A DNA stretch of 64,000 bases from Athripsodes cinereus. Its lineage: Eukaryota > Arthropoda > Insecta > Trichoptera > Leptoceridae. Under the pieces are notes generated by a model. That model saw only the letters and a program-made list of their open reading frames with translations. It was not told where the DNA came from and made no database searches. The stretch spans positions 11,695,237 to 11,759,236 of the forward strand of contig OX388307.1 in the NCBI GenBank assembly GCA_947579605.1. The letters are read 5' to 3'. Below, piece by piece: positions 1-12,826 of the stretch (position 1 is the first letter of the stretch; each line of letters opens with the position of its first letter). A program made the translations under genes and the position numbers.

Positions 1-3000
1 ATAAATGCGAGGAGAAGGATCCCACCGGATCTTCTTTAGCGAATGTACTAATAGCAATTGCATTTCTTATCGGATTGTTCTCTTTGCCCATAATTTTCGG
101 ATGTTTTATATGTAAGTAATCCCATAAGAATAGATTCATAACTAAATTTACAGTTTTATTCAGCTACTGAGTAGGTGCTATGAATGGGTAAAAAAGAGAT
201 ATTTGCTGATTTGTTTCATGATAGTGTTTTTACTGTGTAATGTTGTTTGATTGGACTATATGTACATCGTGAATATTGAAAATAAATAAATAAATATAAT
301 AAAAGGTAGTTACTTAGGTACATTTATGTACATAATCGGAACAATTAGTAATTATGTGCCCTCAGATGATAAAGAATAGGTTTCTCTCCAATAAATCCAT
401 TAGATTACTACAAATTCGATAAGTATACCTACCTAATTACATGTAGGTAATAATTTGGAGGTAGCTAAAAATATCTTACTCTTTTTACGTGCTAGGCTTC
501 AAATACCTTTGAAACTCTTATTTTATAGTAGATCTTTTCAATGTTATCGTTATCAGAGCATTATAAGAATAGATTAAATTTTGGTTGGAAGTGAAGCACT
601 TAACTACTTAAGCACTTTTGAATTTTTCTCTAATTGTTTCGTCTCTTACTGAGATATATTATCAATGCTACATAGTTAACAAAGAATACAAAATAGATTA
701 AGAAGGTAAAATTATGAAGTAATAACAATCAGGACATACGCAAGAACACAGATTTTATTAAAAACATAAAAAAGGAGGAAATTTGTATCACAAGAAGACT
801 TTAAAATTGTGTACAGATACGTATAATGCAGTTTCTTCTTATAATACCTAGTTTTAAGTAGTGATTTTGAAAATAACCGCAGTTTTATTGTGTGATAAAA
901 ACAATATCTTTTCAAAGATCCTGCTGTAAATACACCTATACAATATTTTTTAAATCGCTATTGAACCTACACTCACATGTTTACTCTCACATTGGTAATA
1001 AAGTTATTTTTTGTTTATTTTTCAGTTTCGAAGATTACTAAAAAAATATGGATTACCGTTTTATCTAAAAATTTCCCTAAACTCAAATTTGTGGAGCCAG
1101 ATTCTGTAAGAACTTTACTGGATACTCTCCGAAATCAAGGCGTCATAAGCGTGTTACTAACAGTAAGAGGTAAGTTTTTTTCCCTTCATTTATGGCAAAG
1201 CATCCTACAAGGATGATTTGTGCCAATAAGAGGTAAGTCATATGGGTAATATTCCAGTTGTGACTTTAATAAACATTCCCAGCATGATGACGAACATGCC
1301 TTATTTTGGAGTCATCATTAATTTTAAGAAAATGTTCTGAGTACCTAATTTAACTGAGAGCATCTTTAACTAGATTCCCTAATAATTTACAATAGTTTAC
1401 AATCATATTTTTTCACAGTAGACCCTAACGCCAATAGAAAACATATAGGTAGGAGATAGGAGTACATTACATTGTACATATATACAATCAAAGAAGACAG
1501 GAACAGGAACACAGGAACCTTAGGATCGCTGTGGTATCATATAAACCTCCGAAAAAATAAATTCGAAAATTAAGAGAATATAATTTACACCTAATAATAA
1601 CCTTTTATCTATGCAAGTTGTATGATGAATTGTATGTTTCTTTTCAGGAGAATGTGATCCTACAGTTATTCGACAAGCTTTGGAAAATCATCTAGTGGAA
1701 AAAAGAGATAAAAAAGGAGAACTCTCATACCCTGTTCTACGACTTAAATTGTTATCTTGCTGGGGAAATTATGCGTGGGCAGTATCCGATGACTTTAATA
1801 TTAGCAATCATGTTATAGTCGGTAGTCCAAAATATAGGGGGAGACTTGTTAATGAACACAATCTACAGGTAGTACTAAATATATCACAACATTACTTAAC
1901 ATATCACAAAATATAAAATATAATAAGATATAGAATAATTATAAAATTTACATCAATATATTAAAAATCAAGTTATTTTCAGGAGTATGTCAGTGGAATA
2001 ACATCCAAATTTCTACTCAGCAATCAACCTCCATGGCAAATTACGATAATTCCAAACATTATTTCTACGGAGCCAACATACGGAATATTAGTGAGGGTCC
2101 ATCACCTGGTGTTAGAGGAAGGTTCATTAAGCATTGGCGACTTTTTGTGCTTGAAACCTGGATCGGATCAGTTTATTAATGAAATACCCGGAAGTGAATC
2201 AAACGGACGTGAGGAATATGATGTGACTAGTCCTCTCTCGGACATAGCGTACACACCGAATGCAATCCCAACATTGTTCAATCGATTAAATGACAGCTTA
2301 TCTAATCATTGGAATGAATTTGTTTCAAATTTTGATCCAATAACCTCACCAGAAATTATGAAGAAGGCACCAGGATTTTTTTCTTGTTTGGCCGTAGCAT
2401 TGATCACTTTTGTTTCCGCCTACAAAGATACCCGCAAATACATCGAAACCTCTGACGACCTGATACACGACCTTACACATTTATTTTCATATGGATTACG
2501 AGCCCTCAATAATGAAAGAAGAAGAAGAAACTTAACTTTATCAACTCTTGTACTTTCTTTAATCATCACGTTCAATCCAGTGTCAATAGTAATTAATTTT
2601 TTAATGTTTTTCTGGTGGACAAGTGTTCATTGTTTTGTAAAGTTTCCTCTTCATTTATACCAAGAATATCTCGCTATTAAATCTTGCATGAACCACAAGT
2701 TTAATATTTACTCGAATACCGGAACCGGAATATTGTACGACTATTTGCCTTTGATCTATGACGCAGGAAAAGAGATTTTTCACCTAGGGAAACTCATATA
2801 CTATTTACCATCAGCTATAATCACCGAAATGTTTTTCACCAGTAAAAATTTGGAAGAACACCATTTACAAAAGACTTCCTCGTGTGGTAGGAAAGTCGTT
2901 GCTTGGTCAGAACCAATATCAAGGAAGTATATTAAAGAAATAGCTCTCCAAGAGCGCGTTACAGAAACAGAAGTACTATTGGCTATGACTTCGGCCTGTA

Positions 3001-4089
3001 TAAAGGACTATTTCCATCATGCACATTTCCCAGTACCTAACACTGTGTCGGCTATTGCCAAAGCGGTGTCTTATGATAGACTTTTGTCTACTCATGATTA
3101 TAGGTTTGATAATGAATTCAGAAAAGGAATCGTGTTTCTCACTCTGCCAATGAATAAAATTTGTTTAAGAAAATGCCACGATGATGTTCAATCTATATCT
3201 AGAGAATTAAAAAGAGTAAAGAAATCACAAGCAGCAGTGTACATCTTAACTTCTTGGCAAGACTATTTGACTGAAATATTCCCATCTATATATTCAAGGA
3301 TATTTCTCAATTATACCACGAGAAAGTTCTCCATTAGTATCCTAGAAATAAAAGAAGGGAAAAACAATATATATGGAGGTTACAGGAAGACACTATGGAA
3401 CGACACTGTGGCATCAATTTTTTACTGGAGACCGCCACAAAGTAATACTGGTTAGTATCCATCATACATAAGTAAGCAAATAAAACAAATTGCATTTAGG
3501 GATTAAAGTAAAATAGCGATCACTCATTAAAGTACTTCTTACATAACTATAATTTAGGACAAAAATATTTTTAATCTGATTTGTACCGATGATAAGATAT
3601 TATTTATTTTCAGGTATGTCTCTAACAATTCAAAGATACGGAGACAGCGTCAGACTAAGTGTGATGACTGATTCTCTGCTGTCTCCACAACACCATGCTC
3701 CAGCTCGTCATTGGGGCAGAGCGGCCCGCAAACTACACGGACATTCGCACGAAGATCATGTTGACAATAGCCGCATGATTGAAAGTTCTCATCTCGAGAG
3801 ATCAGATCAACCGCAGAAAGAAACGCGAGAACCTTCAGAAACACAAAGTCTCGGACGTGAATCAGTGAATAATGACTTTATTGGAGATAACAATTCGGAA
3901 ACAAAAGATTATCCAGAGTCTCAAGAATTTCATTCAAATTTTTCTGAACATTCAAATGGAGAATCAAATTCTTCGGACAACCAATTACCACAAACTACAC
4001 ATATGTACGATTATCTCATAAAAGATGGGTACAACTTAGACGATTTCATCAGAGACGCACGAGCATTTGAAGACGAAAATGAGAATTGA
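1..4089 (+). CDS. WSD-type O-acyltransferase (wax ester synthase/DGAT family), 5' partial
   Basis: Five exons join in one frame: 3-111, 1026-1169, 1648-1868, 1983-3450 and 3614-4089 (TGA). Donors are GTAAGT, GTAAGT, GTAGTA and GTTAGT, and every intron ends in CAG. The visible product is 805 residues; its start lies left of the window. Exon 1 encodes a membrane segment (about residues 13-36), and two more hydrophobic stretches lie near residues 285-305 and 345-385. The acyltransferase motif HHxxxDG appears as HHLVLEEG (about residues 198-205): both histidines kept, the DG aspartate changed to glutamate. The C-terminal part carries MSLTIQRYGD..VRLSVM, typical of the WS_DGAT C-terminal domain, followed by PQHH and an acidic, serine-rich tail. 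Family knowledge: such enzymes join fatty acyl-CoA to alcohols or diacylglycerol at ER membranes. The substrate here is unknown. Family call good; activity inferred. Confidence 0.8.
112..1025 (+). other. Intron 1 of the WSD-type gene
   Basis: AT-rich intron from GTAAGT to TTTTTCAG. No repeat, RNA gene or coding segment was recognised; open frames on either strand here are low-complexity chance frames. Introns 2 (1170-1647) and 3 (1869-1982) are likewise plain. Confidence 0.7.
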
Positions 4090-4508
4090 TACGTTATCTT
4101 CCCAAATTCTTCCACATGCAGTACACTAGTATTGGTTATGTGATTATTGATGTATTTTGTTTTGTTTTGTACATTGATTGTGCGTACAGTAGGTACTGAT
4201 AACATTTTCTGTAACTGAAAGTATTTATATAAGTACAACAGTGATTATGGTAATCTGTGTAATATATTTTACTAAATACAAAGACTTTTATATATGTAGA
4301 TATTTTATAGGTAGATATAAGTTCTTATTTATTTGTTGGAAAAAATAGATACAAATTATGCGAATTCCTGAAATCTGTTTTATTGTTCTAAAGATAAAAT
4401 AATTAATAACCAACCATCCCTACACTTGTTTCTGTTGTTTTTTAGAACTTCCTACAGGTTTTCCCTTTCAATGTTTGAAAACTTAATCATTGGACATTAC
4501 TCAGTCAA

Positions 4509-4514
4509 ATAAAG
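4509..4514 (+). terminator. Candidate polyadenylation signal of the WSD-type gene
   Basis: AATAAA about 420 bases after the stop codon. No closer canonical hexamer was seen on the + strand; variant signals could be used instead. Confidence 0.4.
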
Positions 4515-4761
4515 AGATGATGGAAAATTGACGTCAAAAAACAGAGGGGTTAAAACAAAACGATCTTGATTTGCATATTATTTTACTTGTGGTAAATATA
4601 CCTATACAGAAAATCTGGAAACTCGATATGTTAATTGAAAATTAAATTGTCATTATAGTATCTACCTACTATACACCACCATATAATATTTTGTTTTTAA
4701 ATTTAATAGGTGGGTAAATCAGACTATGTTTATATCTTCCATGATATTATATATAGAAAAA

Positions 4762-4890
4762 TCTATACTATACCCTCACACTGTGTCCCAAGTGGGGTAG
4801 ACAGAGAGAACTGAACGCTAAAAGATCTATCCTTACACACTTCATTCGCTTCCTCCACATTCATACTCTTCCACGCACTCTAGAGAAAAA
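4762..4890 (-). mobile_element. RTE-like LINE 3' fragment
   Basis: Reads on the minus strand into the same 3' end as the longer copies at 11472 and 18680: codons for a region like NVEEAKEVCKDRS, then a gap, then the end TGAGGGTATAGTATAG. 5' truncated to about 130 bases. Confidence 0.7.
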
Positions 4891-6378
4891 CTATATTTCA
4901 GTAAAAACTCTAGAATTAGTAAATATAAGTAATCCTGGGTAAAAACTTAGAAGATAGCTACTTTTCTGTAAGAAAATGGCGATAAACTCAATTAAGTACT
5001 CTCGACTTATGTTCTTCTCGTAGCATATAAAATACGGGCTGAGTACCCAACAACAGCTGAAATATACACCTCATTTTATAGATATATTCTATGAAACACC
5101 TATGGAAAACTGTAACATTGGAATTCCCCTTTTTTTTTCAACCATAATTTGGTAAAGCTACCCCATCTTTTGAAGTATTTTGTAAAACATAAAATACAAA
5201 ATAGTTTCTTTTATCTCTACTAGGTGGCGCAAGATGAGACTTATAAAAACCTAACGTTTCCTAAACTGTTACTCGGTCAGATATAATTCACAATACTAAA
5301 ACGGTCCTACAAAACAAAGACACTTTATAAAAGTGTACGAAAAAATCTATTGCTCTCAATGCTCTCTCTTTACATTGATGAGAAGTGCCTTACTAGAATG
5401 AAACCTCGAAAATATTAATCTAGTCATATTGCTGCTAACTTCAAAGGAGATTGTTCTGTTGTTTTGTGGGAAAGTTCTCAATGTTGTATTATTTCTTTAG
5501 TTTGATATTTTTTATTATTTGAATATTAAACTATTGCAAACCTGGTGATTGTTATCAAATAAGCCGATACATTTTGCCGGCATATTTAAAACATTGTTAA
5601 TGTAAGTATGTATTGCACCTATTTATGATAAGAACTTATGATTTTATGTTGTAAAATATTTGCTATATTATATTAAGTGTTCACACGTGTGCTTATGTCT
5701 AGTCACCACTGTCGCCATAGGTTATTCGTACGGACGATTTCCTGTGAAATGTTTGAAAATAAAATGAAGTAGATTCAAAATGCATCGTTGAAAGTACATA
5801 CTTAAAAATTGTATTTGTATAGAAATTTTACATGATTTCCCGCTGCATTTGATAATATAATAAGTTGAACAAATATTATAAGTTATTTTTATAACACTTT
5901 TATTTGCATGTCTGTTGTACCTACAATTTGCGAATTAAATTATTAGCTTGTCCGACACCATAGATTATTATTATTATGTAGGTAGATGAATATAATAAGT
6001 ATATTGTGTTCGTGTGTGTTGTAATGTAATACTTATTACTTATATATTATTTTTACTATACTTTATTGTCACATTTGTTCCATTGTTTGATGTTCTGTTT
6101 CACAAACAAACTCACAAAACAGATGTCGATTATGATGAACAGTATTTTTTGCAGTATTTTTTCTCCATAACATACCAATCTAATAATTATGTTGCATTCC
6201 TCCCTCCAATTCTGCGTTTAGAATTTATTGTATGCATATACACACATAATAATTCTCCTACATATGGGTACCTACCTATCAGTGTAAATATGCAAGTAGG
6301 TAATATAATATTATAATATTCATTTACCTATACGTGGTGTGTCAGGTTATTAATTGACCTCCCACCCTTTTATCTAAG
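4891..6378. other. Intergenic, nothing recognised
   Basis: AT-rich sequence with frequent TAGGTA/TACCTA words. A 100-codon open frame near 6014-6316 is low-complexity hydrophobic sequence without family features and is not called. Confidence 0.6.
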
Positions 6379-6577
6379 TTTTCGAGTGTTCTGTGAAAAA
6401 CAGGTATTCGTAAAACGTCACGTTTAAAGACATTAAATTTTCTTCTAAAATTTAAGAAACCTTCAGTTCAGCGATGAGGTATGTCACCCATCCTGAATGT
6501 GTTGAATTTTACTAGCGCAGAGAGGACTACTTGTATGTTGGTCCCCTGACTACCCTAATGTGGAGATGCCATGATGG
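6379..6577 (+). repeat. SINE-like dispersed family A, copy 1
   Basis: Starts near TTTCGAGTGTTCTGT, passes GCGATGAGGTATGTCACCCATCCTG, and ends near TGCCATGATGG. The same order of blocks recurs at 28030, 33549, 39255 (all +), and 24225 and 48431 (both -). A short related piece lies at about 7081-7140. No coding capacity. The family name is not known to me; it could be a SINE or the 3' tail of a LINE. Confidence 0.65.
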
Positions 6578-7320
6578 AACTGATGGTTATTTTTCAATCT
6601 ATATTTTTCATTAATAAAAACAAAATCTGTAATAATGGCTTTTATTAAACAGCGTTTTATACCAATTAAGCTACGTTTGAGACGACAAAAAAAACCCTAT
6701 TATAAAGTTGATATCCATTTTTATCCTCGCCTTCCATCTCAAAATCGTTGATTCCCTGTAGCTTGTAAAGTTTTAAGTAGTAGATAATAATTATATTGAA
6801 ACATTTTACAATATCCTCTTCGTCCAATTTCTACAATAGGGTATCCAGTAGGATAATATTTATTATACAGTATTGATGATTATGGTTGTATTTATTATTA
6901 TTATTATCTTTCACTGTATACCATTAGAAGACATCATAGAAGTGGGTAGATGTCGACATGGGGGGAGGGGATTCAGATTGGCCAGGTACAAAAAGTAATG
7001 GGTGGGTAAATGCATACCTAAATATAATCCAAAATATCCAACTATGTAGAGGAACAAACAATTACTTAAATATAATCTGCGATGAGGTGTGTCACCCATG
7101 CTGAATGGTTTAACTTAGGCACAGAGAGGATGACAAACATATTAATTCACACATTTGCCGCTAGCTATTACAATTTCGGGAAATGCCGTGAATGTATGAA
7201 TGAATAATCTGCACCGCTCCCCTAGCTCATCTGGGTGCCTCATGATATCTCGTAACAGTGTACTGTGAAAGATAATAGGATTATGTACATACAATAAATT
7301 ATGATCATTAATATAATATA

Positions 7321-7684
7321 CTAGCTGACCCGGCAAACGTTGTTTTTCCATATACATTATTTATTTACCATATAATTACATATATTATATATCGACCGGA
7401 GTTGAAAATGATTGAATTAGTAATATCGCTATTAAAAAATAGGGGTTGATGGTAGAAGGGTGAAAATTTAGGGCTGTATGTATTTTTAATGCCTCACCGT
7501 AAATTTTTTTTAAAAAAAATTGTCCAAAAAATACAAAATTCGGGGTGGACCAACCTTAACTTTTAAGGGTATGAAAAATAGATGTTGGCCGATTCTCAGG
7601 CCTTTTCGATAAGCACACAAATTTTATCAAAATCGGAGCAGTATCTATGATAACAAACACCGTGACACGAGAATTTTTATAAGA
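7321..7684 (-). mobile_element. Small nonautonomous Helitron, copy 1
   Basis: Read on the minus strand it begins TCTTATAAAAATTCTCGTG and ends GGGTCAGCTAG, with flanking A before and T after, the A^T insertion expected of Helitrons. The interior matches the plus-strand copy at 15781-16136 (CACGGTGTTTGTTAT near the start, a GTATATGG-like block near the end). No Rep/helicase coding is present. Confidence 0.85.
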
Positions 7685-7964
7685 TTTTCGTGCCGGGCAC
7701 AACTGGATAAGAACTACCAAAAGACGACGGAAAGAATAACAAAGAATATTCACTCGAGTAAGTTAATATAATTAGGTGTGTAGCAGGTTGGTAGCAGATA
7801 ACAAAATCCTATGGAAGATTGTTGAACTTCTATAAGATTTTTATTTATTTATTTATATACAAATATAAACACAACATAAAAGAAATAAATCACTCACAAT
7901 AACTTATAACTATAGGTGTTAATATAATGACCCCAGGCAGCACCAGATAATAAAACTTATCCAA

Positions 7965-8105
7965 AAATGCACTGGCATGGTCATGACGTTCTGCCTCTCT
8001 TTCTACTGAAGTTCGGTACCTACTTGTTAAAAACGAAGAAAAAGGAAATTGATGACTTCTTTGTGTTGTGGCTCGAATGGTTCCGGAAAGGATCGAACCG
8101 TGCTA
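7965..8105 (-). repeat. Possible tRNA-derived SINE fragment
   Basis: On the minus strand GGTTCGATCC (8090-8099) matches the RNA polymerase III B-box consensus GGTTCGANTCC closely. No clear A box or full tRNA fold upstream, so this would be a truncated SINE head. Confidence 0.35.
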
Positions 8106-8142
8106 CATACTTATGTACTTCTCATCTCAAATTATAATTATT

Positions 8143-8236
8143 AATTCCCTTGCGTCCTAACTAACTCCTATTGTATAGACTCTGAATATAATTCCCTTGC
8201 GTCCTAACTAACTCCTATTGTATAGACTCTGAATAT
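8143..8236. repeat. 47-bp tandem duplication, two identical copies
   Basis: 8143-8189 and 8190-8236 are identical (unit starts AATTCCCTTGCGTCC, ends GACTCTGAATAT). Identity implies a recent event or an assembly duplication. Confidence 0.95.
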
Positions 8237-10743
8237 AATTCACGCACATTGTAATGTGATTCACATGCAATAATTACATTCCGCGTTACTTGTGTATAAT
8301 TATAGTATGGTGATTTATAACTAGATATAAAAGTTTTATAATACCTGTCAGATATATAATAATAAATTTATTATATCCTTCACATTACATATTATTATGT
8401 ACCTACTTATACTAATCCACTTTATCTTCTTATCTGGGTTAGACATGCCCATGCAATTAATTTGTATAGGTTTGATAGATTAGGTTCTATATTCAAGTAT
8501 TATAGATTGAATATCAATATTAAAAGATGAAATGCTGAATTTATTATTAAAGCCAAATATGAAAGCAAATGCACTTGAAATTCTACTTTGCAACAGGATC
8601 ATAATGAGGTGTGGTGTGTTTAAGTTTAACTTCATGATTACATTTTATTATCTACTACACATTTCAACCATCCTTTCATCGTATTTTTCCTCTATTTATT
8701 GTAAGTGTATCTTCCAAATAACCTGATGTTACATTGTAACAGAAAATAATTTGCAATATTTGGATAACTTTATGTACATAATAGTATTGTCTCATATCGT
8801 TATAGAGTTACGTAATTATTTTCAGATAGTTACCTACATATTCGTAATCTAAAGCATCATAATCTGCAAGTGTGTTAAGAATTTTATAATCTTATAGGTA
8901 TATAGTACTATATATAGTTATCTTTCTGATGTCATAATTGGTGGATTATTGTTGATGCATGCTTAATCCTAATTTTAACATTTACAACTGAATCATTTCA
9001 CTATTGAATTTTCCTTGTTATTTCCCTACTGAAAAATAATTTGAAGAATTTTGTCTTGTAAAGTAAATATGGATACAAACAGTATCGATTTGGCTATAGC
9101 ACGAAGGTCACATTCAGCAAAAAATACTCGATAGTGTATAGCTAAGTACGCACGCTGAAAGTAAAGAACAGTGACTTGTTACGTAACGCTGAAAGTGAAT
9201 GAATAATAACTCATTACATAACGCTCGCAGAACGTATCTGCAAATTCACAATGATGCACAATACAAAATAATATGTAAATTAAATGTTGACATCGTGATA
9301 ATCAACTTGAATCATTCGCTATGTGTTCATGGCTGTGCTTCTTTTTCGACTGGGTCGTGAAATTTTATGTATACAGTTTTGCTTTCCTAAATTGAAAATA
9401 AACAAAACTCTATTGAAGCATGAATGTATTGTGTAAGTATAACCTGCCATAGCACTGAATGTACTAAACTTACAGTTCGTACTTTATGCGTGTATTGTTA
9501 AATGTTTTGGTGATTGATTATTTTGGCGAGTGAACGGTCAGGGATGATTGATTACTTGAGCAGGCTACATAATATGTTCTGTGTCAGAGTTGAGCTCCAC
9601 CCACACAGATGATATCATCTGCTAGTTACCTAGTATTGATAAGCGATCACAACTAACCTATGTCTGCTGTTACTCACTTAACTAATTAATATTGTCAATA
9701 ATGTTATCTATCTACCATCTACATAAGTACGTTATGCGTTTAATTTTTTCAATTCAATATTTTATGTTCGTAATGCTCAATAGCCACAAAAATCATTAGA
9801 TCGAATCAAAATGTAATGAATCATCAAATAAAATTACATAATTAGATACTCACTAACCAATTCAATTATCGATATGCATATAATTTTTGCTTACATTTAA
9901 AAGAGCCTATACATTTTAGATGTACCTATTTCGCAATCGTTGTTGAATTGGCATCCAACTCCAATCTTTGAACACAACCTTGGCATTCACTGTATCCATT
10001 TATAATATATTTTTTATCTACACTTAACTGTTTTTTAGCCTATGTTGATGATGCAATAGTTTTAGGTAAATAATATATTTTTATTTACCGGCAATCCACC
10101 CGAAGCAAGTAATTTATGTTAGGTAGGTAATATTGACCTCTCAGAAGGTCGCGTGATCGAGACACTTTCTGAAATTTATGCGTGATCGGCGTAGGAACCT
10201 ACACTTTTTGGAAAGATACCGTGATAAATCTAGATTTACTAGATTGTTATTTTTATTTTTAACATCTTTCAAGGGACAAACAGTCAGCACAGTAAACATT
10301 ACAAAAATCAATATTACACACGATATAGACCACAAGTTATTTCGTAGTATTATAGGAGAAATAGCAAAAAATATCATCGAATTACACATTTGTTTCCTCA
10401 ATTGGCCAACGACACCTGCATACATACTTAATTATATTATAATGTAAATATTGTACCTACCTATAGTTGGTACTTTTATGTTTATGCACTCTTCTGTGCA
10501 CTTACATTTAGTTAAGTATACCTATGTATATATTATATTTAGTGTCATAGGCTCACCTCGATCTCAGTACTTAATATGAAGGTAAATAATATATAAGCTA
10601 GCTTTAAGGTTAAAGTCTATATTATTTTATCTGTAGGTACACTTGTTAGTGTTATCAATTTTGTCGATCACCTGCATCATCTGGGATGGACGTGTATCCT
10701 ATAAATATCGATAATAAATACTATCTTTCAAATTATCCCATGT

Positions 10744-12239
10744 TAGAGGGTTACTCCAGCCAAGAAAGAAAATTTGTTGTTTGTAACAGTAGATAGAGTT
10801 CACTTGGTGTCGACTACATTAAAAAATATTATGAATTCTAGATATTATATTCTAGGTTACGAATAGAGGGTTATTCCCGGGAAAACCCTCTAATTTTTAT
10901 TTCCCGTTTCCCGGGAAAAAAACGAATCCTTTCCCGGGAAAAAATACAAATTATTAGTCATGCAGATTGCCATACCGATACCGAATTCTTTGTTTAGTTA
11001 ACTGTAATAGTCGTGATAAACTTGTAGAAGTTGACGAATATTTTGATATGAAAATATGAAAAATAATATTAATTACCACTTTATACTGTTATACTTTAAA
11101 ATATGAAAAAAAAATAAAAATATACTTTAAAATAAGATATGAAAATATGAAAAATAATATTAATTACCACTTTATACTGTTATACTTTAAAAAAAAACTT
11201 AATTATAGCTTCAATGTATTCGTTTGATAGAAGCATAATTATTCTAAATATAATTATTCGAAATCGGGGGTGTGTTTGGCCGACAATGTATAAGAATCCT
11301 ACAATTTATCATGTTTTTTTTTACATATTTCGAAAAGTTAGATAGTTCTTAAAAATATTAGTGCAGCCAACTGTCATTTTTTTTGTTTTATTCATGGATA
11401 TTAACCGATATAAAAAATCTTTTTTTGTCAAAATTTCTCATTTTTTAAAGTCAAAAATCTTTTAAATCAAAAAAAAGAAGAAAAGTCGCCGGTGCTAGAG
11501 TGAATGGTGCACTTCGACCCATTGTTAGCAATAGCAGTGTGTCGAACATGGCAAAAATGCTAGTGCACAATACCATTCTGGTACCGACACTTATGTATGC
11601 AAGCGAAACTTGGACGTGGTTGAAAAAGGATGAGAGTGGAATAAATGCTGTGGAGATGCGTTCACTGAGAAGAATGGTTGGTAAAACGTTGCGAGATAGA
11701 GTGAAGAATGAGGATATCAGGAGAATGAGCGGATGTGAGAGGAGTGTTGTGGACAGAATGCGTGTAAACAAGTTGAGATGGTTTGGACATGTTGAGCGAA
11801 TGCAAGATGAAAGGATGACGAAGAGGATGTATTTATCTAAAAGAAGGGGTGTGAGGAAGCGCGGACGTCCAAGAACCACGTGGCTTGATCACGTGGACCA
11901 AATTCTTAAGGACGGACGCGTGCTGAGTAAGAAAAATCGGCGTGCATGTATGAGAAACTGGATGAATGTAGAGGAAGCGAAAGAAGTATGTAAGGATAGA
12001 TCTATATGGCGTTCCGTTCTCTCTGCCTACCCCTCCTGGGACATGGCGTGAGGGTATAGTATAGTACTTATATTGGTAACAAAAATTTGATTTTTTTTTA
12101 TCAAATCAAAATGTTTGCAAGGGTCAACAAGTTATGAGAGTTTTTATACCAAATTTGTTGAAAATTGAATATTTATAAATATAATAATGAATTTCCCGTT
12201 TCCCGGGAACAAAAATAATCCGGGAAAAGATACCCTCTA
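10744..12239. mobile_element. hAT-like nonautonomous element with CCCGGGAAA subterminal repeats, carrying a LINE fragment
   Basis: Flanked by the exact 8-bp direct repeat TCCCATGT (10736-10743 and 12240-12247). Termini are TAGAGGGTTACTCC on the left and, read inward from the right, TAGAGGGTATCTTTTCCCGG. Both subterminal zones carry several TTTCCCGGGAAA-type palindromes (10875-10945 and 12193-12230), and the TAGAGGGTTATTCC terminus motif recurs inside at about 10865. No transposase is visible. The 3' part of an RTE-like LINE sits inside. The 8-bp target duplication and TAG.G termini fit hAT; the superfamily is inferred. Confidence 0.8.
11472..12066 (+). mobile_element. RTE-like LINE 3' end, 5' truncated, inside the hAT-like element
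   Basis: Encodes the C-terminal part of an endonuclease-reverse transcriptase: PTLMYASETW, then LRWFGHVERMQ, then KRGRPRTTWLDHV, then RNWMNVEEAKEVCKDRS, ending SAYPSWDMA and TGA (12049-12051), followed by GGGTATAGTATAGTA. The frame is open from 11500 to 12051 (about 183 codons), so this copy is younger than most others here. The catalytic reverse transcriptase core is absent. Confidence 0.85.
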
Positions 12240-12247
12240 TCCCATGT

Positions 12248-12826
12248 TTTATTTACAGTACATGATAATAAGAACAAAGACGCCAATCACAAATTGAGAA
12301 ATTTGTCATACCATCATGACATTAAGTAAGGAGCTACTATCGCTTACCTCTGGATGTCTTAAGAACATCAGTTCTCATGTCATCCAGGTAATCTAGAGCA
12401 AAAGTTTTTTTTTAATCTTTTTTTATCCAAGAGTGGGCTCGAAGTTAACCTTATGGGCTTCCACCTGCAAAAGTCATTAAAAAATTAATACTCCTTCGAT
12501 GGAAAATCTCACATCAAACAGGACCCACACAAACACACGCACACACACAACATAATTATATAATTTGACCTATCTTATACATGGGAATATGCATATATTT
12601 TTTTAAGCCTATCTTACAGTTACGTACGAAGGACTTTTAACTATTCCAAAAATTTTAGGAATTAATGACACATAAAGATAATACCGGCGCTTAATTACTT
12701 ATGCGAATAATCTGTGTTTATCGACGTTGATAAGAAACCGTCGAATGTTTGGACGATAATATGAATGCATTATAAAAGATACATATTATTATTTATTTAA
12801 TATTGATAAAATATTAACTAATATTC
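12248..12826. other. Intergenic, nothing recognised
   Basis: Contains a short ACACACAC run at about 12533-12549 and otherwise plain AT-rich sequence. Confidence 0.6.

Larger units (their letters stand above)
7685..10735. other. Intergenic, mostly unassigned
   Basis: AT-rich. Contains the A/T-rich tail at about 7838-7960, a possible tRNA-derived SINE and a 47-bp tandem duplication (listed separately). Open frames at 8532-8726 and 10141-10447 (overlapping on both strands) have no recognisable features. Confidence 0.55.

Noticed and set aside
10141..10447. Overlapping open frames of about 90 codons on both strands
   Set aside because: Two opposed frames over the same DNA with no family features; neither can be preferred.
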